Below are positions 17,246 to 26,834 of a stretch of DNA of 62,481 nt, in pieces (within the stretch, counting starts at the first letter, position 1; every line of letters starts with the position of its first letter). A model generated the notes under the pieces. It was not told the DNA's origin and ran no database searches. It saw only the letters and a program-made list of their open reading frames with translations. Source of the stretch: Azonexus sp. (lineage in GTDB: Bacteria > Pseudomonadota > Gammaproteobacteria > Burkholderiales > Rhodocyclaceae); the NCBI RefSeq assembly GCF_030824335.1, contig NZ_JAVBXX010000040.1:1-62481 (forward strand). The letters are read 5' to 3'. Position numbers and translations under genes: made by a program.

Positions 17246-18460
17246 ATGAGCAAACAGACCATGAATAAACAAGTCCAGGACGCCTACATCGTCGCCGCGA
17301 CCCGCCTGCCGGTTGCCAAGCGTAACGGCATGTTCAAGAACGTGCGGCCGGACGACATGCTGGCCGCGGTCATCAAGGCGGTGGTCGCCCAGGTGCCGGG
17401 CATTGACCCGGCGCGCATCGGCGATGTCATCGTTGGTTGTGCGATGCCGGAAGCCGAGCAGGGCATGAACGTCGCTCGCATCGGCGCGCTGCTCGCCGGC
17501 CTGCCGATCACCGTGCCCGGTATCACGATCAACCGCTTCTGCTCCTCCGGGGTGCAGGCGGTGGCCGATGCCGCCAACCAGATCCGCCTCGGCCTGGCCG
17601 ATGTGATGATCGCCGCCGGCACCGAGTCGATGTCGGTGATGCCGCAGATCATGGGCAACAAGATGTCGATGAACCCGGCCATCTTCGCCAAGGAAGAAAA
17701 CCTCGGCATCGCCTTCGGCATGGGCTTGACCGCCGAGAAGGTGGCCAACCAGTGGAAGATCTCGCGCGATGCGCAGGACGCCTTCGCGCTGGCCTCCAAC
17801 CAGAAGGCCTGTGCGGCAATTGCCGCCGGTCACTTCAAGGCCGAGACGACGCCGTATGCGATCAGCGAAAGCCTGCCCGATCTCGCGTCCGGCAACATCA
17901 AGTTGCGTCAGCGCCTCGCCGATACCGACGAAGGCCCGCGTGCTGATGCCTCGCTGGAACGCCTCGGCAAGCTGAAGCCGGTATTCCATGCGCGCGGTTC
18001 GGTGACGGCCGGCAACTCCTCGCAGATGTCGGACGGTGCCGCTGCGGTCATGCTGGTCTCGGAAAAGGTGCTTAGGGAACACAACCTGACGCCGCTCGCC
18101 CGCTTTGCCGGCTATGCCGTCGGCGGCGTCGCGCCGGAGATCATGGGCATCGGCCCGATTGCGGCCATCCCGAAGGTGCTGGCGCAAGTCGGCATCCATC
18201 AGGACGACCTCGACTGGATCGAACTCAACGAAGCCTTCGCGGCGCAGGCGCTGGCCGTGACCCAGGAACTGGGCCTGAACCCGGCGAAGATCAATCCGCT
18301 TGGCGGCGCCATCGCGCTCGGTCACCCGCTCGGCGCCACGGGTGCAATCCGCATCGCGACGCTGACGCACGGTTTGCAGCGTACCGGCGGTCGTTACGGC
18401 ATGGTCTCCATGTGTATCGGCACCGGCATGGGTGCAGCCGGCATTATCGAACGTCTGTAG
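17246..18460 (+). CDS. fadA: Acetyl-CoA acyltransferase (FadA-type thiolase)
   Basis: ATG 17246 follows CAGGAGACAA. The 404-residue protein carries the nucleophile in NRFCSSGVQAVADAA, NEAFAAQALA, the GGAIALGHPLGATGAI His loop and the CIGTGMGAAGI Cys. It completes the beta-oxidation spiral with the upstream FadN-like enzyme, 22 bases away. Confidence 0.92.
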   Translation: MSKQTMNKQVQDAYIVAATRLPVAKRNGMFKNVRPDDMLAAVIKAVVAQVPGIDPARIGDVIVGCAMPEAEQGMNVARIGALLAGLPITVPGITINRFCSSGVQAVADAANQIRLGLADVMIAAGTESMSVMPQIMGNKMSMNPAIFAKEENLGIAFGMGLTAEKVANQWKISRDAQDAFALASNQKACAAIAAGHFKAETTPYAISESLPDLASGNIKLRQRLADTDEGPRADASLERLGKLKPVFHARGSVTAGNSSQMSDGAAAVMLVSEKVLREHNLTPLARFAGYAVGGVAPEIMGIGPIAAIPKVLAQVGIHQDDLDWIELNEAFAAQALAVTQELGLNPAKINPLGGAIALGHPLGATGAIRIATLTHGLQRTGGRYGMVSMCIGTGMGAAGIIERL

Positions 18461-18489
18461 CGGTCGACCGTGCAAAAAAGGCAAAAACC

Positions 18490-19005
18490 ATGAAACCCGC
18501 CTGGCTGGCCCGGCTTTCTCCCAGCTGGCGGGCGCGCATGGTGCGTCTCGGCTTCAATTTTCATCCGGCCTTTCGCGGTACCGGCGGGCGGGTCGTGCAT
18601 GTGGCGAAGGACTTGCGCCACATTCGCATCCGCCTGGCGCTCAGCTGGAAGACGCGCAACATTGTCGGCTCGCTGTACGGCGGCTCGCTGTTTGCAATCA
18701 CCGACGGGGCGCATCCGATGATGTTGATGGCGGCGCTCGGCGACAATTACATCGTCTGGGACAAGGCGGCCAGCATCCGCTATCGCAAGCCCGGTTACAC
18801 GACGCTGTACGGCGATTTCGTACTGCCGGACGAAGAACTGTCGAGCATTCGCCAGGCGCTGGCAATAAACCCGGAGCTTGAGCGGACTTATACGGTCGAA
18901 CTGAAGGACAGTTTGGGAACGGTGCACACCATCGTCGAACGAACTGTTTATATTGCCGATAAAAACTACTACCGGAACAAAACTGGTGGAGGAGACAAAG
19001 CATGA
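18490..19005 (+). CDS. DUF4442 hotdog-fold protein, probable acyl-CoA thioesterase
   Basis: ATG 18490 gives 171 residues. The sequence has the DUF4442 hotdog look: NIVGSLYGGSLFAITDGAHPMMLM is the central helix region with its conserved Gly-rich turn, and VWDKAASIRYRKPGYTTLYGDF the following strands. Hotdog thioesterases release fatty acids or CoA; the activity here is inferred from fold and position between fadA and fadD. Its stop overlaps the next start (ATGA). A GCGGTCGACCG word sits just before it at 18460. Confidence 0.75.
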   Translation: MKPAWLARLSPSWRARMVRLGFNFHPAFRGTGGRVVHVAKDLRHIRIRLALSWKTRNIVGSLYGGSLFAITDGAHPMMLMAALGDNYIVWDKAASIRYRKPGYTTLYGDFVLPDEELSSIRQALAINPELERTYTVELKDSLGTVHTIVERTVYIADKNYYRNKTGGGDKA

Positions 19006-19577
19006 TCACATCAAACAGCGTACGCAATGCCGCGCTGATCGCGGCGCTGCTTGCCGCACCCGGCTTGCAGGCGGCGGAAGTCGCCGGGGTTCGGGTGGCC
19101 GACAGCTTGCGCGTCGGTAACCAGGAGTTGGTGCTGAATGGCGCCGGTTTGCGCAGCAAGTTGTTCATCAAGGTCTATGTCGGCGCCTTGTACGTCGAAC
19201 GGCGGATGACGACGCCGGCGGCCATTCTCGAGAACAGCGGACGGCGGCGCGTCGAACTGCGCCTGTTGCGCGATCTCGATGCCGATGCGTTGCACTCGGC
19301 GCTCGACGAGGGCCTGACAAACAATCATTCGCCGGCCGAACTGGCGCCGCTGAAACCGGCGGCCGATGCGCTGGCTGGCATCATGCGCCGTATCGGCAAG
19401 GTCCGCGAAGGCGACGTCGTGGCCATCGATTTCTCGGCCGATGGCGTGCAGGTCGCGCTCAACGGCGAGGAACGCGGCAAGATCGCCAATCCGGAATTCG
19501 CCCGGGCCTTGCTCAAGGTCTGGTTGGGAGACAAGCCGGCAGACGCCTCACTCAAGAAGGCGCTGCTCGGTCAATAA
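19002..19577 (+). CDS. Secreted chalcone-isomerase-like protein
   Basis: ATG 19002 overlaps the previous stop and has GGAGGAGACA upstream. A signal peptide ends near residue 24 (PGLQAAEVAG). The mature part follows the chalcone isomerase-like (CHI-fold) pattern: LNGAGLRSKLFIKVYVGALYVE, then RRVELRLLRDLDADAL and a GDVVAIDF segment. Bacterial members bind fatty acids or lack known activity; catalysis is not implied. Its place before fadD suggests a periplasmic role linked to lipid handling. Confidence 0.8.
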   Translation: MITSNSVRNAALIAALLAAPGLQAAEVAGVRVADSLRVGNQELVLNGAGLRSKLFIKVYVGALYVERRMTTPAAILENSGRRRVELRLLRDLDADALHSALDEGLTNNHSPAELAPLKPAADALAGIMRRIGKVREGDVVAIDFSADGVQVALNGEERGKIANPEFARALLKVWLGDKPADASLKKALLGQ

Positions 19578-19601
19578 GGCACTACACAGGAGGAGACAAT
19601 C

Positions 19602-21260
19602 ATGGAAAAAATCTGGCTGAATAGCTACCCTGCCGGCGTGCCGCACGAGATCGACATCGACCACATTCCATCGCTGGTTGCGTTGTTCGAAGATGCTTGC
19701 GCCAAGTTTGGCGACAAGGTCGCCTACATCAGCATGGGCAAGGAAATGACTTACCGGCAGCTCGATGCGGAATCGCGCGCATTCGCCGGCTGGCTGCAGT
19801 CGTTGGGCCTGAAAAAAGGCGAGCGGGTGGCCTTGATGATGCCCAACCTGCTGCAATACCCGGTGGCGCTGTTCGGCACCTTGCGGGCCGGTTGCGTGGT
19901 GGTCAATTGCAACCCGCTGTACACGCCGCGTGAGCTGGAACACCAATTGAAGGATGCCGGCGCTGCCGCCATCGTCATTGTCGAGAATTTTGCCCATACC
20001 TTGCAGCAGATCATCGGCAAGACGGCGATCAAGCATGTCGTGGTGACGCCGATGGGCGAGTTGCTGGGCGCCAAGGGCATGCTGGTCAATCTGGTCGTGC
20101 GCCACGTGAAGAAACTGGTGCCGGACTGGAATCTGCCCGGTTCAATCAGCTTCAAGTCGGCGCTGTCCACCGGGCGCAATCATGGCTGGAAGCCTGTCGA
20201 GCTGAAACAGGAGGACGTGGCTTTCCTGCAATACACCGGTGGCACGACCGGCGTATCGAAGGGCGCCATGCTGACGCATGCCAACATCGCGTCCAACGTC
20301 ATGCAGGCGCATGCCTGGATCAAGCCGGTGGTGCGCGAGGGCGAGGAACTGATCCTGACCGCCTTGCCGCTGTATCACATCTTCGCCTTGACGGCGAACT
20401 GCCTGACCTTCCTGATGATCGGCGCGCGCAATCTGCTGATCGCCAATCCACGCGATATTCCGGGCTTCGTCAAGGAGTGGGGCAAGTATCCGGTGACCGT
20501 GGTGACTGGCGTCAACACGCTGTTCAATGCGCTGCTCAATCATCCGGATTTCGCCAAGCTCGATTTTTCGCCGATGCGCGTCACGCTAGGCGGCGGCATG
20601 GCGGTGCAGGCGCCGGTTGCCGAGCGCTGGCTTAAAACGGTGGGCGTGCCGCTGCTGCAAGCCTATGGGCTGACCGAAACCTCGCCGGCCGCAACGATCA
20701 ATCCGCTCGACATGCACGAGTTCAACGGGGCCATCGGCCTGCCGATTTCCTCGACAGAAATTTCGATCCGCGACGATGAGGGTATCGAGGTGCCGCCGAG
20801 CCAGATCGGTGAAATCTGCATTCGCGGGCCGCAAGTCATGAAGGGCTACTGGCAACGTCCGGACGAAACCGCGCATGTCTTCCATCCCGACCGTTTCCTG
20901 CGCACCGGCGACATGGGCTATGTCGATCCAAAAGGCTTTGTTTTTCTGGTCGACCGCAAAAAAGACATGATTCTGGTCTCCGGCTTCAACGTCTATCCGA
21001 ACGAGGTCGAGGAAGCTGTCGCCATGCACCCCGGCATCATCGACGTGGCGGCGATCGGCGTGGCCGACGAGCATTCCGGCGAGGCGGTGAAGATTTTCGT
21101 TGTGCGCAAGGATCCGCGCGTTACCGAACAGCAACTGATCGAGCATTGCCGTACCTTGCTCACCGGATACAAAGTGCCCAAGCACGTCGAATTCCGCGAC
21201 GACTTGCCGCGTACCAACGTCGGCAAGATCCTGCGCCGCGCCCTCAAAGAAGGAGCCTGA
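19602..21260 (+). CDS. fadD: Long-chain fatty-acid--CoA ligase
   Basis: ATG 19602 follows GGAGGAGACAA. The 552-residue adenylate-forming enzyme has [16 protein letters not shown] (AMP/phosphate motif), [24 protein letters not shown] and the [17 protein letters not shown] hinge, ending with the catalytic Lys in NVGKILRR. It activates fatty acids to acyl-CoA at the inner membrane, feeding both beta-oxidation sets. FadL import, FadD activation and two oxidation modules make this island self-sufficient. Confidence 0.93.
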   Translation: MEKIWLNSYPAGVPHEIDIDHIPSLVALFEDACAKFGDKVAYISMGKEMTYRQLDAESRAFAGWLQSLGLKKGERVALMMPNLLQYPVALFGTLRAGCVVVNCNPLYTPRELEHQLKDAGAAAIVIVENFAHTLQQIIGKTAIKHVVVTPMGELLGAKGMLVNLVVRHVKKLVPDWNLPGSISFKSALSTGRNHGWKPVELKQEDVAFLQYTGGTTGVSKGAMLTHANIASNVMQAHAWIKPVVREGEELILTALPLYHIFALTANCLTFLMIGARNLLIANPRDIPGFVKEWGKYPVTVVTGVNTLFNALLNHPDFAKLDFSPMRVTLGGGMAVQAPVAERWLKTVGVPLLQAYGLTETSPAATINPLDMHEFNGAIGLPISSTEISIRDDEGIEVPPSQIGEICIRGPQVMKGYWQRPDETAHVFHPDRFLRTGDMGYVDPKGFVFLVDRKKDMILVSGFNVYPNEVEEAVAMHPGIIDVAAIGVADEHSGEAVKIFVVRKDPRVTEQQLIEHCRTLLTGYKVPKHVEFRDDLPRTNVGKILRRALKEGA

Positions 21261-21261
21261 T

Positions 21262-22209
21262 TTGTCCATTCCCGCCTCATTGAACAAGAACCTGACGCTG
21301 CCGGTCATCTGCGCGCCGATGTTCATCATTTCCAACCCCGACCTGGTGATCGCCCAGTGCAAGAGCGGCGTCATCGGTTCCTTCCCGGCGCTCAACGCCC
21401 GGCCGAAGGAGTTGCTCGACGACTGGCTGATCCGCATCAAGGCTGAACTCGCGGCCGATCCACAGGCCGCCCCGTTTGCCGTGAACCAGATCATCCACCA
21501 GTCGAACGAACGTCTGGATCACGACATGGACCTGTGCGTGAAGCACGAGGTGCCGTTGATCATCACCAGCCTGCGCGCGCCGAACGACATCGTGCCGCGC
21601 GTGCATGCCTACGGCGGCCAGGTGTTCCACGACGTGATCAGCGTGCGCCATGCCGAAAAGGCACTGGAAGCCGGGGTCGACGGCCTGATCCTGGTCTGCG
21701 CCGGGGCCGGCGGTCACGCCGGTACGCTCAGCCCGTTTGCGCTGGTCGGTGAAATCCGCAAGTTCTACGACGGCCCGATTGCGCTGTCCGGCGCCATCAC
21801 CAACGGCAATGCCATCCTGTCGGCACAGGCCATGGGTGCCGATTTCGCCTACATCGGCACGCGCTTCATCGCCACGCAGGAAGCCAATGCCGTTGCTGCC
21901 TACAAGCAGGCGATCATCGATTCTGCTGCGGTCGACGTGGTGTACACGCCGTATTTCACCGGCGTGCATGGCAATTACCTGAAGAAGAGCATCGTCGCCG
22001 CCGGCCTCGATCCCGACGATCTGCCGGTCAAGGACAAGACGGCGATGAGCTTTGGCAGCGCGCGCGATGCCAAGGCCTGGAAAGACATCTGGGGTGCCGG
22101 GCAGGGCGTCGGCACGATTGGCGACGTATTGCCGACCGCCGAACTGGTGGCCCGCCTGCAACAGGAATACCGCAGCGCCAAGGCGGCGTTGTGCAGCAAT
22201 CCGTTCTAA
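21262..22209 (+). CDS. Nitronate monooxygenase-family FMN protein
   Basis: A TTG at 21262, six bases after AAGGAG, gives MSIPASLNKNLTLPVICAPMF, the usual start of the family. The protein (315 residues) is a TIM-barrel with LVCAGAGGHAGTLSPFALV and an FMN phosphate-binding GADFAYIGTRFIAT segment. The family includes nitronate monooxygenases and enoyl-reductase-like enzymes. Within this operon a role in oxidising or reducing acyl intermediates is possible but unproved. It is 1 base from the fadD stop. Confidence 0.82.
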   Translation: MSIPASLNKNLTLPVICAPMFIISNPDLVIAQCKSGVIGSFPALNARPKELLDDWLIRIKAELAADPQAAPFAVNQIIHQSNERLDHDMDLCVKHEVPLIITSLRAPNDIVPRVHAYGGQVFHDVISVRHAEKALEAGVDGLILVCAGAGGHAGTLSPFALVGEIRKFYDGPIALSGAITNGNAILSAQAMGADFAYIGTRFIATQEANAVAAYKQAIIDSAAVDVVYTPYFTGVHGNYLKKSIVAAGLDPDDLPVKDKTAMSFGSARDAKAWKDIWGAGQGVGTIGDVLPTAELVARLQQEYRSAKAALCSNPF

Positions 22210-22231
22210 AAAGATCAAAAGGAGACAAGCA

Positions 22232-24031
22232 ATGAATGACTATCGTGCCCCGGTAAAGGACATGCGTTTCGTCATGGACGAATTGGCCGGTTTCAAGGAG
22301 TTGAGTTCTTTTCCCGGTTTCGAGGAGGCAACCCCCGATCTGGCTGACGCCATTCTCGACGAATCGGCCCGTTTTGCCGGCGAAGTGTTGGCCCCGCTCA
22401 ACCGTACCGGCGACAAGGAAGGCTGCAAGCTGACCGCCAGCGGCGTGACCACGCCGAACGGCTGGAAGGAAGCCTACGCCCAGTACCGTGACGCCGGCTG
22501 GAACGGCATGACCTCGCCGGCCGAATTCGGCGGCCAGGGCCTGCCCGACACGCTGGGCATCGCGATCAAGGAAATGCTCTGTTCGGCCAACATGGCCTTC
22601 AGCCTCGGTCCCTTGCTCACCACCGGCGCTGTCGAAGCGCTGCTGACCTGCGCCAGCGACGAACTCAAGGCCATCTACCTGGAAAAGATGATTTCCGGCG
22701 AGTGGACCGGAACAATGAACCTGACCGAGCCGCACGCCGGCTCCGATCTGGCGCTGATCCGCTCGCGCGCCGAGCCGCAGGGCGATGGCAGCTACAAGGT
22801 GTTCGGCCAGAAGATCTTCATCACCTACGGTGACCACGACATGACCGAGAACATCGTCCATCTCGTGCTCGCCCGCCTGCCGGACGCACCGGCCGGGGTC
22901 AAGGGCATCTCGATGTTCCTGGTGCCCAAGTTCATGGTCAATGCTGACGGCTCGCTCGGTGCGCGCAACGATGCTTACTGCGTGTCCATCGAACACAAGC
23001 TCGGCATCCACGCCAGCCCGACCTGCGTCATGGCCTATGGTGACAATGGCGGCGCCATCGGCTACCTGCTCGGCGAACCGAATCGCGGCCTCGAATACAT
23101 GTTCATCATGATGAATGAAGCCCGCCTCGGCGTCGGCCTGCAGGGCATTGCGCTCGGCGAGCGCGCTTACCAGCAGGCGCTCGGCTACGCCCGGGATCGC
23201 AAGCAGGGGCGCGATGCCGTCACCGGCGAAGCGCTGGTCAGCATCGACAAGCACCCGGACATCCGGCGCATGCTGATGCTGATGAAGTCGCGCGTCGAAG
23301 CCTGCCGCGCCATGGCCTATTACACCTCCGGCCTGCTCGACCGTGCGCATGTGCTGGCCGACGCCGAGGAGCGCAAGAAGGCGTTGTACCTGGCCGAATT
23401 CATGATTCCCATCGTCAAGGGCGGCGGCACCGAAATGGGCATCGAAGTGACCTCGCTCGGCGTCCAGATTTACGGCGGCATGGGCTTCATCGAGGAAACC
23501 GGTGCCGCGCAGCACTGGCGCGATTCGCGCATCACCACCATCTACGAAGGCACTACCGGCATCCAGGCCAACGACCTGCTGTTCCGCAAGCTGATGCGCG
23601 ATCAGGGCGCGACGGCAAAGATCGTTTTCGGCGAAGTCTACGCCACCGCCAAGGCGCTCGGTGCCTCCGGCAAGCCGGAACTGCAGGCCATCGGCCAGCG
23701 CCTGGGCGTCGCCCTCAAGGCCTGGACCGAAGCCACCGAATGGCTGGCGGCCAACGCCAAAACCAGCCTCGGCGGCGTGTTGACCGCAGCAGTGCCTTAC
23801 CTGCATCTGGCCGTCACCGTTTGCGGCGGTTGGTTCATGGGCAAGGCCGCGCTGGCTGCCGCTGCTTACCTCGACAAGGGCGAGGGTGACCAGGCCTTCT
23901 ACCGCAACAAGATTGCCACCGCCCGTTTCTACGCCGACCAGATGCTGCCCCAGGCCAACGCCTACGCTGCCACCGTGATGGCTGGCGATGCGGCGATTGC
24001 CGGGCTGGGCAGCGAACTGTTCGACGCCTGA
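22232..24031 (+). CDS. Acyl-CoA dehydrogenase (~600-residue, DmdC-like class)
   Basis: ATG 22232 follows AAAAGGAGACAA and gives 599 residues. The segments TMNLTEPHAGSDLALIRSRA, MMNEARLGVGLQGIALGERAYQQA and YEGTTGIQANDLLFRKL mark the long acyl-CoA dehydrogenase class that includes DmdC (3-methylmercaptopropionyl-CoA dehydrogenase) and many long-chain enzymes with an extra C-terminal domain. The substrate is probably a medium- or long-chain acyl-CoA, given the operon. A strong terminator follows. Confidence 0.88.
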   Translation: MNDYRAPVKDMRFVMDELAGFKELSSFPGFEEATPDLADAILDESARFAGEVLAPLNRTGDKEGCKLTASGVTTPNGWKEAYAQYRDAGWNGMTSPAEFGGQGLPDTLGIAIKEMLCSANMAFSLGPLLTTGAVEALLTCASDELKAIYLEKMISGEWTGTMNLTEPHAGSDLALIRSRAEPQGDGSYKVFGQKIFITYGDHDMTENIVHLVLARLPDAPAGVKGISMFLVPKFMVNADGSLGARNDAYCVSIEHKLGIHASPTCVMAYGDNGGAIGYLLGEPNRGLEYMFIMMNEARLGVGLQGIALGERAYQQALGYARDRKQGRDAVTGEALVSIDKHPDIRRMLMLMKSRVEACRAMAYYTSGLLDRAHVLADAEERKKALYLAEFMIPIVKGGGTEMGIEVTSLGVQIYGGMGFIEETGAAQHWRDSRITTIYEGTTGIQANDLLFRKLMRDQGATAKIVFGEVYATAKALGASGKPELQAIGQRLGVALKAWTEATEWLAANAKTSLGGVLTAAVPYLHLAVTVCGGWFMGKAALAAAAYLDKGEGDQAFYRNKIATARFYADQMLPQANAYAATVMAGDAAIAGLGSELFDA

Positions 24032-24064
24032 TTTTTTGGCAGCATTTTCTCCAACCCTGCGCTT

Positions 24065-24092
24065 CACCCCCGCCTGTCGGGGGTGTTTTTTT
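24065..24092 (+). terminator. Rho-independent terminator after the second fad operon
   Basis: CACCCCCG and CGGGGGTG arms with a 5-base loop, then seven Ts. The next gene's ribosome-binding site (TTGGAG) begins right after the T-run. Confidence 0.9.
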
Positions 24093-24102
24093 GGAGTTCG
24101 CC

Positions 24103-24924
24103 ATGCACATCCCTGAACTGACAGTCATTGAACCCAGCTGCACCGACGGCGTCCTTGAACTGCGCCTGAACCGCCCCGACAAATCCAACGCCCTTGATGA
24201 CGCTCTATGGCAGGAACTGCGTACCACCTTCGACTGGGCCGACGCCACGCCGGCGGTACGCGCCGTCGTGCTGTCCGGTGCCGGCAAACATTTCTGCGCC
24301 GGCATCGACCTCGCCATGCTCGGCGGCATCATGGCGCGCATCGCCAATCCGGACGAGGCGCGCAGCCGTGAAGCCTTGCGTCGGCTGATCCTCGACCTGC
24401 AGGACTGTCTCAGCGCCATCGAACGCTGCCGCAAGCCGGTGCTCGCCGCCATCCAGGGCGCCTGCCTGGGTGGCGGGCTCGATCTCGCCTGCTGTTGCGA
24501 CATGCGTTACGCCAGCATTGACGCGGTGTTTTCGGTGCGCGAAATCGATATCGGCATGGTCGCCGACGTCGGCTCGTTGCAACGCCTGCCCGGCCTGATC
24601 GCCCCCGGCCTGACGCGCGAACTGGCCTACACCGGCCGCGACCTCGGCGCCGACGAAGCGCTGCGCAGCGGCCTGGTCAACCAGCTATGGCCCGATGCCG
24701 ACACCCTGCGCGACGGCGTACTCGCCATCGCCCGTCGGATTGCCGGCAAATCACCGCTGGCCATCCGCGGCAGCAAGGAAATCCTCAACTACAGCCGCGA
24801 CCACAGCGTCGCCGATGGCCTCAACCACGTCGCCACCTGGAACGCCGCCATGCTGCTCTCGGCCGACCTGCGCGAAGCCATGCAGGCCAGCCGCGAACGC
24901 CGTCCACCGAGCTTCGCCGACTGA
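24103..24924 (+). CDS. Delta(3,5)-delta(2,4)-dienoyl-CoA isomerase-like crotonase
   Basis: ATG 24103 follows TTGGAG; an in-frame TTG at 24091 overlaps that site and is less likely. The 273-residue crotonase has GKHFCAGIDLAML and QGACLGGGLDLACCCD (oxyanion hole). FSVREIDIGMVADVGSLQRLP carries Glu and Asp at the two catalytic positions of ECH1, and the SRDHSVADGLNHVATWNAAML tail resembles the ECH1 C-terminus. It would isomerise dienoyl-CoAs from unsaturated fatty acids with odd-position double bonds. Confidence 0.82.
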   Translation: MHIPELTVIEPSCTDGVLELRLNRPDKSNALDDALWQELRTTFDWADATPAVRAVVLSGAGKHFCAGIDLAMLGGIMARIANPDEARSREALRRLILDLQDCLSAIERCRKPVLAAIQGACLGGGLDLACCCDMRYASIDAVFSVREIDIGMVADVGSLQRLPGLIAPGLTRELAYTGRDLGADEALRSGLVNQLWPDADTLRDGVLAIARRIAGKSPLAIRGSKEILNYSRDHSVADGLNHVATWNAAMLLSADLREAMQASRERRPPSFAD

Positions 24925-25033
24925 CAGCGGTAGTTACTCTTGAAATCCTGCGGTCGACCTGCCGAAAAAGAGAATTTCCAACGAGGCCAGGCTTGCTATG
25001 CTTGGCCTCTACGACAATCGCAAAGGAACCCGC

Positions 25034-25396
25034 ATGGCCATTGGCTGGATGACGATACTCTCGAATGTTCCCTGGTCGGACGTGATCAGCAATGCGCCAG
25101 CGGTGGCGGACGGTGCCAGGAAGTTGTGGAAAAAGGTGGCTAGCAGGGCGTCGACCGCAACAAATACACCGGTGAGCAGTAGTGGGGCCACGCCGGAGGA
25201 GCAAATCGCCAACTTGCAGGTGCGGGTCGATGAGCTGCACGCACAGATGCTCGCCGCCAGCGAAGTCGTCCAGTCGCTGGCCGAGCAGAATGCCCAGTTG
25301 ATTGCCCGCGTCGAAACCAACCGCCGGCGTATGCTGGCCTTGCTGATCTGCAATGTCGGCGTGGTAGTTTTTGCCATCATTACCTGGCTGCGTTAG
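25034..25396 (+). CDS. C-terminally anchored coiled-coil membrane protein
   Basis: ATG 25034 has AAAGGAA at the right distance; an upstream in-frame ATG at 24998 lacks one. The 120-residue product has a predicted coiled coil at ~55-95 (EEQIANLQVRVDELHAQML) and one membrane segment at the end (LALLICNVGVVVFAIITW). No family was recognised. The preceding gap (24925-25033) holds a TGCGGTCGAC word. Confidence 0.65.
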   Translation: MAIGWMTILSNVPWSDVISNAPAVADGARKLWKKVASRASTATNTPVSSSGATPEEQIANLQVRVDELHAQMLAASEVVQSLAEQNAQLIARVETNRRRMLALLICNVGVVVFAIITWLR

Positions 25397-25427
25397 CCGG
25401 GAAAATTTTTATCCGGAAGGAACTGAT

Positions 25428-25859
25428 ATGTTGAATAAGTCCTCAAGAAATCTCCCGTCGGTGGCAGTTTTTCTTGCCCTGGCTTTTGCCCCGCTGGCGA
25501 CTTGGGCGCAGGCCTACCCGACGCAGGAGTTGTTATCGACCAGTACGACCGTGATGGGGGAAAGTATTGCGTATCCGACTACCGGGCCGGCCCGGGTGAC
25601 GGCCAATATCGTGACGATTGCACCCGGTGCAGAGACGATTTTCCATCGTCACCCGGCACCGATGTTTGCCTACATTCTGGAAGGCGAAGTGACGGTCGAT
25701 TACGGCGCAGCGGGCAAGCGGGTGTTTCGACAGGGAGAAGCCATGATGGAGACGATGCAGACCGTCCATCGAGGAAGCAATGCCGGCACAGGTGTTGTGC
25801 GTATCCTGTCGGTGCACATGGGGGCCGAAGGCACGCAGAACGTGGTGCTGGAGAAATAA
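25428..25859 (+). CDS. Secreted cupin-domain protein
   Basis: ATG 25428 follows GGAAGGAA. The signal peptide ends near ATWAQA. The cupin core is visible: GAETIFHRHPAPMFAYILEGEVTVDY carries the His-rich metal motif 1, and the following EGD-like RQGEAMMETMQTVHRG motif 2 with a further His. Cupins of this size often bind a metal and have varied roles; the substrate is unknown. Monocistronic, convergent with the EamA gene. Confidence 0.8.
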   Translation: MLNKSSRNLPSVAVFLALAFAPLATWAQAYPTQELLSTSTTVMGESIAYPTTGPARVTANIVTIAPGAETIFHRHPAPMFAYILEGEVTVDYGAAGKRVFRQGEAMMETMQTVHRGSNAGTGVVRILSVHMGAEGTQNVVLEK

Positions 25860-25894
25860 GATTCCGGCTGGCCGGTCGAAGCCTGTGCAGCGTT

Positions 25895-26752
25895 TCAGGC
25901 GTGTTGTCGGCGGGCGAAGCGGTTGATCCACAGGGAAAGGACGATCACGCTGCCGCCAAGTGCGATGCGCTGCAGGTCGGCGTCCCGGTTCCAGATCAGC
26001 AGATTGACCAGCAGCCCCAGCGGGACATGGAGTTCGTTCATCACGGCCAGCGTGCCGCCATCAACCCGTGTGCTGCCTTTGACCCACCAGAACATGCCGA
26101 GTGCAGTGGCGAAGACGCCCATCCACGTCAGGACGCCCCATTGCATCGCCGTTTGCGGCAGGCGGTCCGGATTGCCGAAAATCAGGAAGGCCGGCAGCGC
26201 CAGAAGCAGGGCACCGAAAAAGAAGTGGCTGAAGAAACGGTAAAGCGGCAACTCTGTCGGGTAACGGGCGAGCAGGTGGCGGCACAGCACCTGACCTGCG
26301 GCGAAAGTGAGGTTGGCCAGTTGCAGCAACAGAAAGCCCGCCAGGTAATCGCCGCTCAATGGCTGGAAGCGGATCAACACGCCGCCGCTGACGGCGACCA
26401 GCGCGGCCAGCAGCGCCCACCAGTTGAAGCGACGTTCCATGGCATCGTCGAGCAGGGTGACGTAAATCGGGGTCAATACGGTAAAGAGCAGGACTTCGGG
26501 AACGCTCAATACGTTGAAGCTGCGATACAGGCACAGGTAGGTGATGCCGAACTGCAGTGCGCCAGCCAGCCAGAAACCGCCGACCAGTGGTTTCGGCAAG
26601 CCGCGCCAGGAGGTAAAGGGAAGGAAGATCAGGGCGGCAATGGCAACCCGGATCAGTACCGCGAAGTCGCTATCTACTTGGCCGGCAAGGTATTGTCCAA
26701 TCAGGCTGAAAGAAAAGGCCCAGAGCAGGTTGACGACGAGCAGGTAGTACAT
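25895..26752 (-). CDS. EamA/DMT-superfamily transporter
   Basis: This 285-residue protein has ten hydrophobic segments in two repeated halves, the EamA pattern, beginning MYYLLVVNLLWAFSFSLIG, with the RVAIAALIFLPF and TVLTPIYVTLLDDA signatures. It is probably an inner-membrane exporter of amino acids or other small metabolites (carboxylate/amine type). Its start codon lies inside copy A of the direct repeat that flanks the esterase gene. Confidence 0.82.
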   Translation of the reverse strand: MYYLLVVNLLWAFSFSLIGQYLAGQVDSDFAVLIRVAIAALIFLPFTSWRGLPKPLVGGFWLAGALQFGITYLCLYRSFNVLSVPEVLLFTVLTPIYVTLLDDAMERRFNWWALLAALVAVSGGVLIRFQPLSGDYLAGFLLLQLANLTFAAGQVLCRHLLARYPTELPLYRFFSHFFFGALLLALPAFLIFGNPDRLPQTAMQWGVLTWMGVFATALGMFWWVKGSTRVDGGTLAVMNELHVPLGLLVNLLIWNRDADLQRIALGGSVIVLSLWINRFARRQHA

Positions 26753-26801
26753 GGTTTGCGCTATGGCGAAGACAGGCGCGGATTATGGCCGAATTCGCGC
26801 G
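26751..26801. repeat. Direct repeat, copy A (flanks the autotransporter gene)
   Basis: This 51-bp segment (core GGCGCGGATTATGGC, then GAATTCGCGCG) matches 28852-28902 with six mismatches in the same orientation. Copy A runs from the 5' end of the EamA gene. Confidence 0.75.
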
Positions 26802-26834
26802 CCTGATCCGGCTTGTCGGCAACTTGTCACTCAA

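Noticed and set aside
20949..20958. GTCGACCGCA in fadD as evidence for the uptake-like word
   Set aside because: Kept in the count but given little weight, since the VDRKK residues it encodes are conserved in all acyl-CoA ligases.
22028..24067. Minus-strand open frame opposite the acyl-CoA dehydrogenase (679 codons)
   Set aside because: Opposes a clearly conserved enzyme; composition (His/Gly/Val-rich) marks a shadow frame.
25502..26806. Long plus-strand open frame (434 codons)
   Set aside because: Antisense to the cupin end and EamA gene; low-complexity Gln/Asp-rich shadow of a GC-rich gene.
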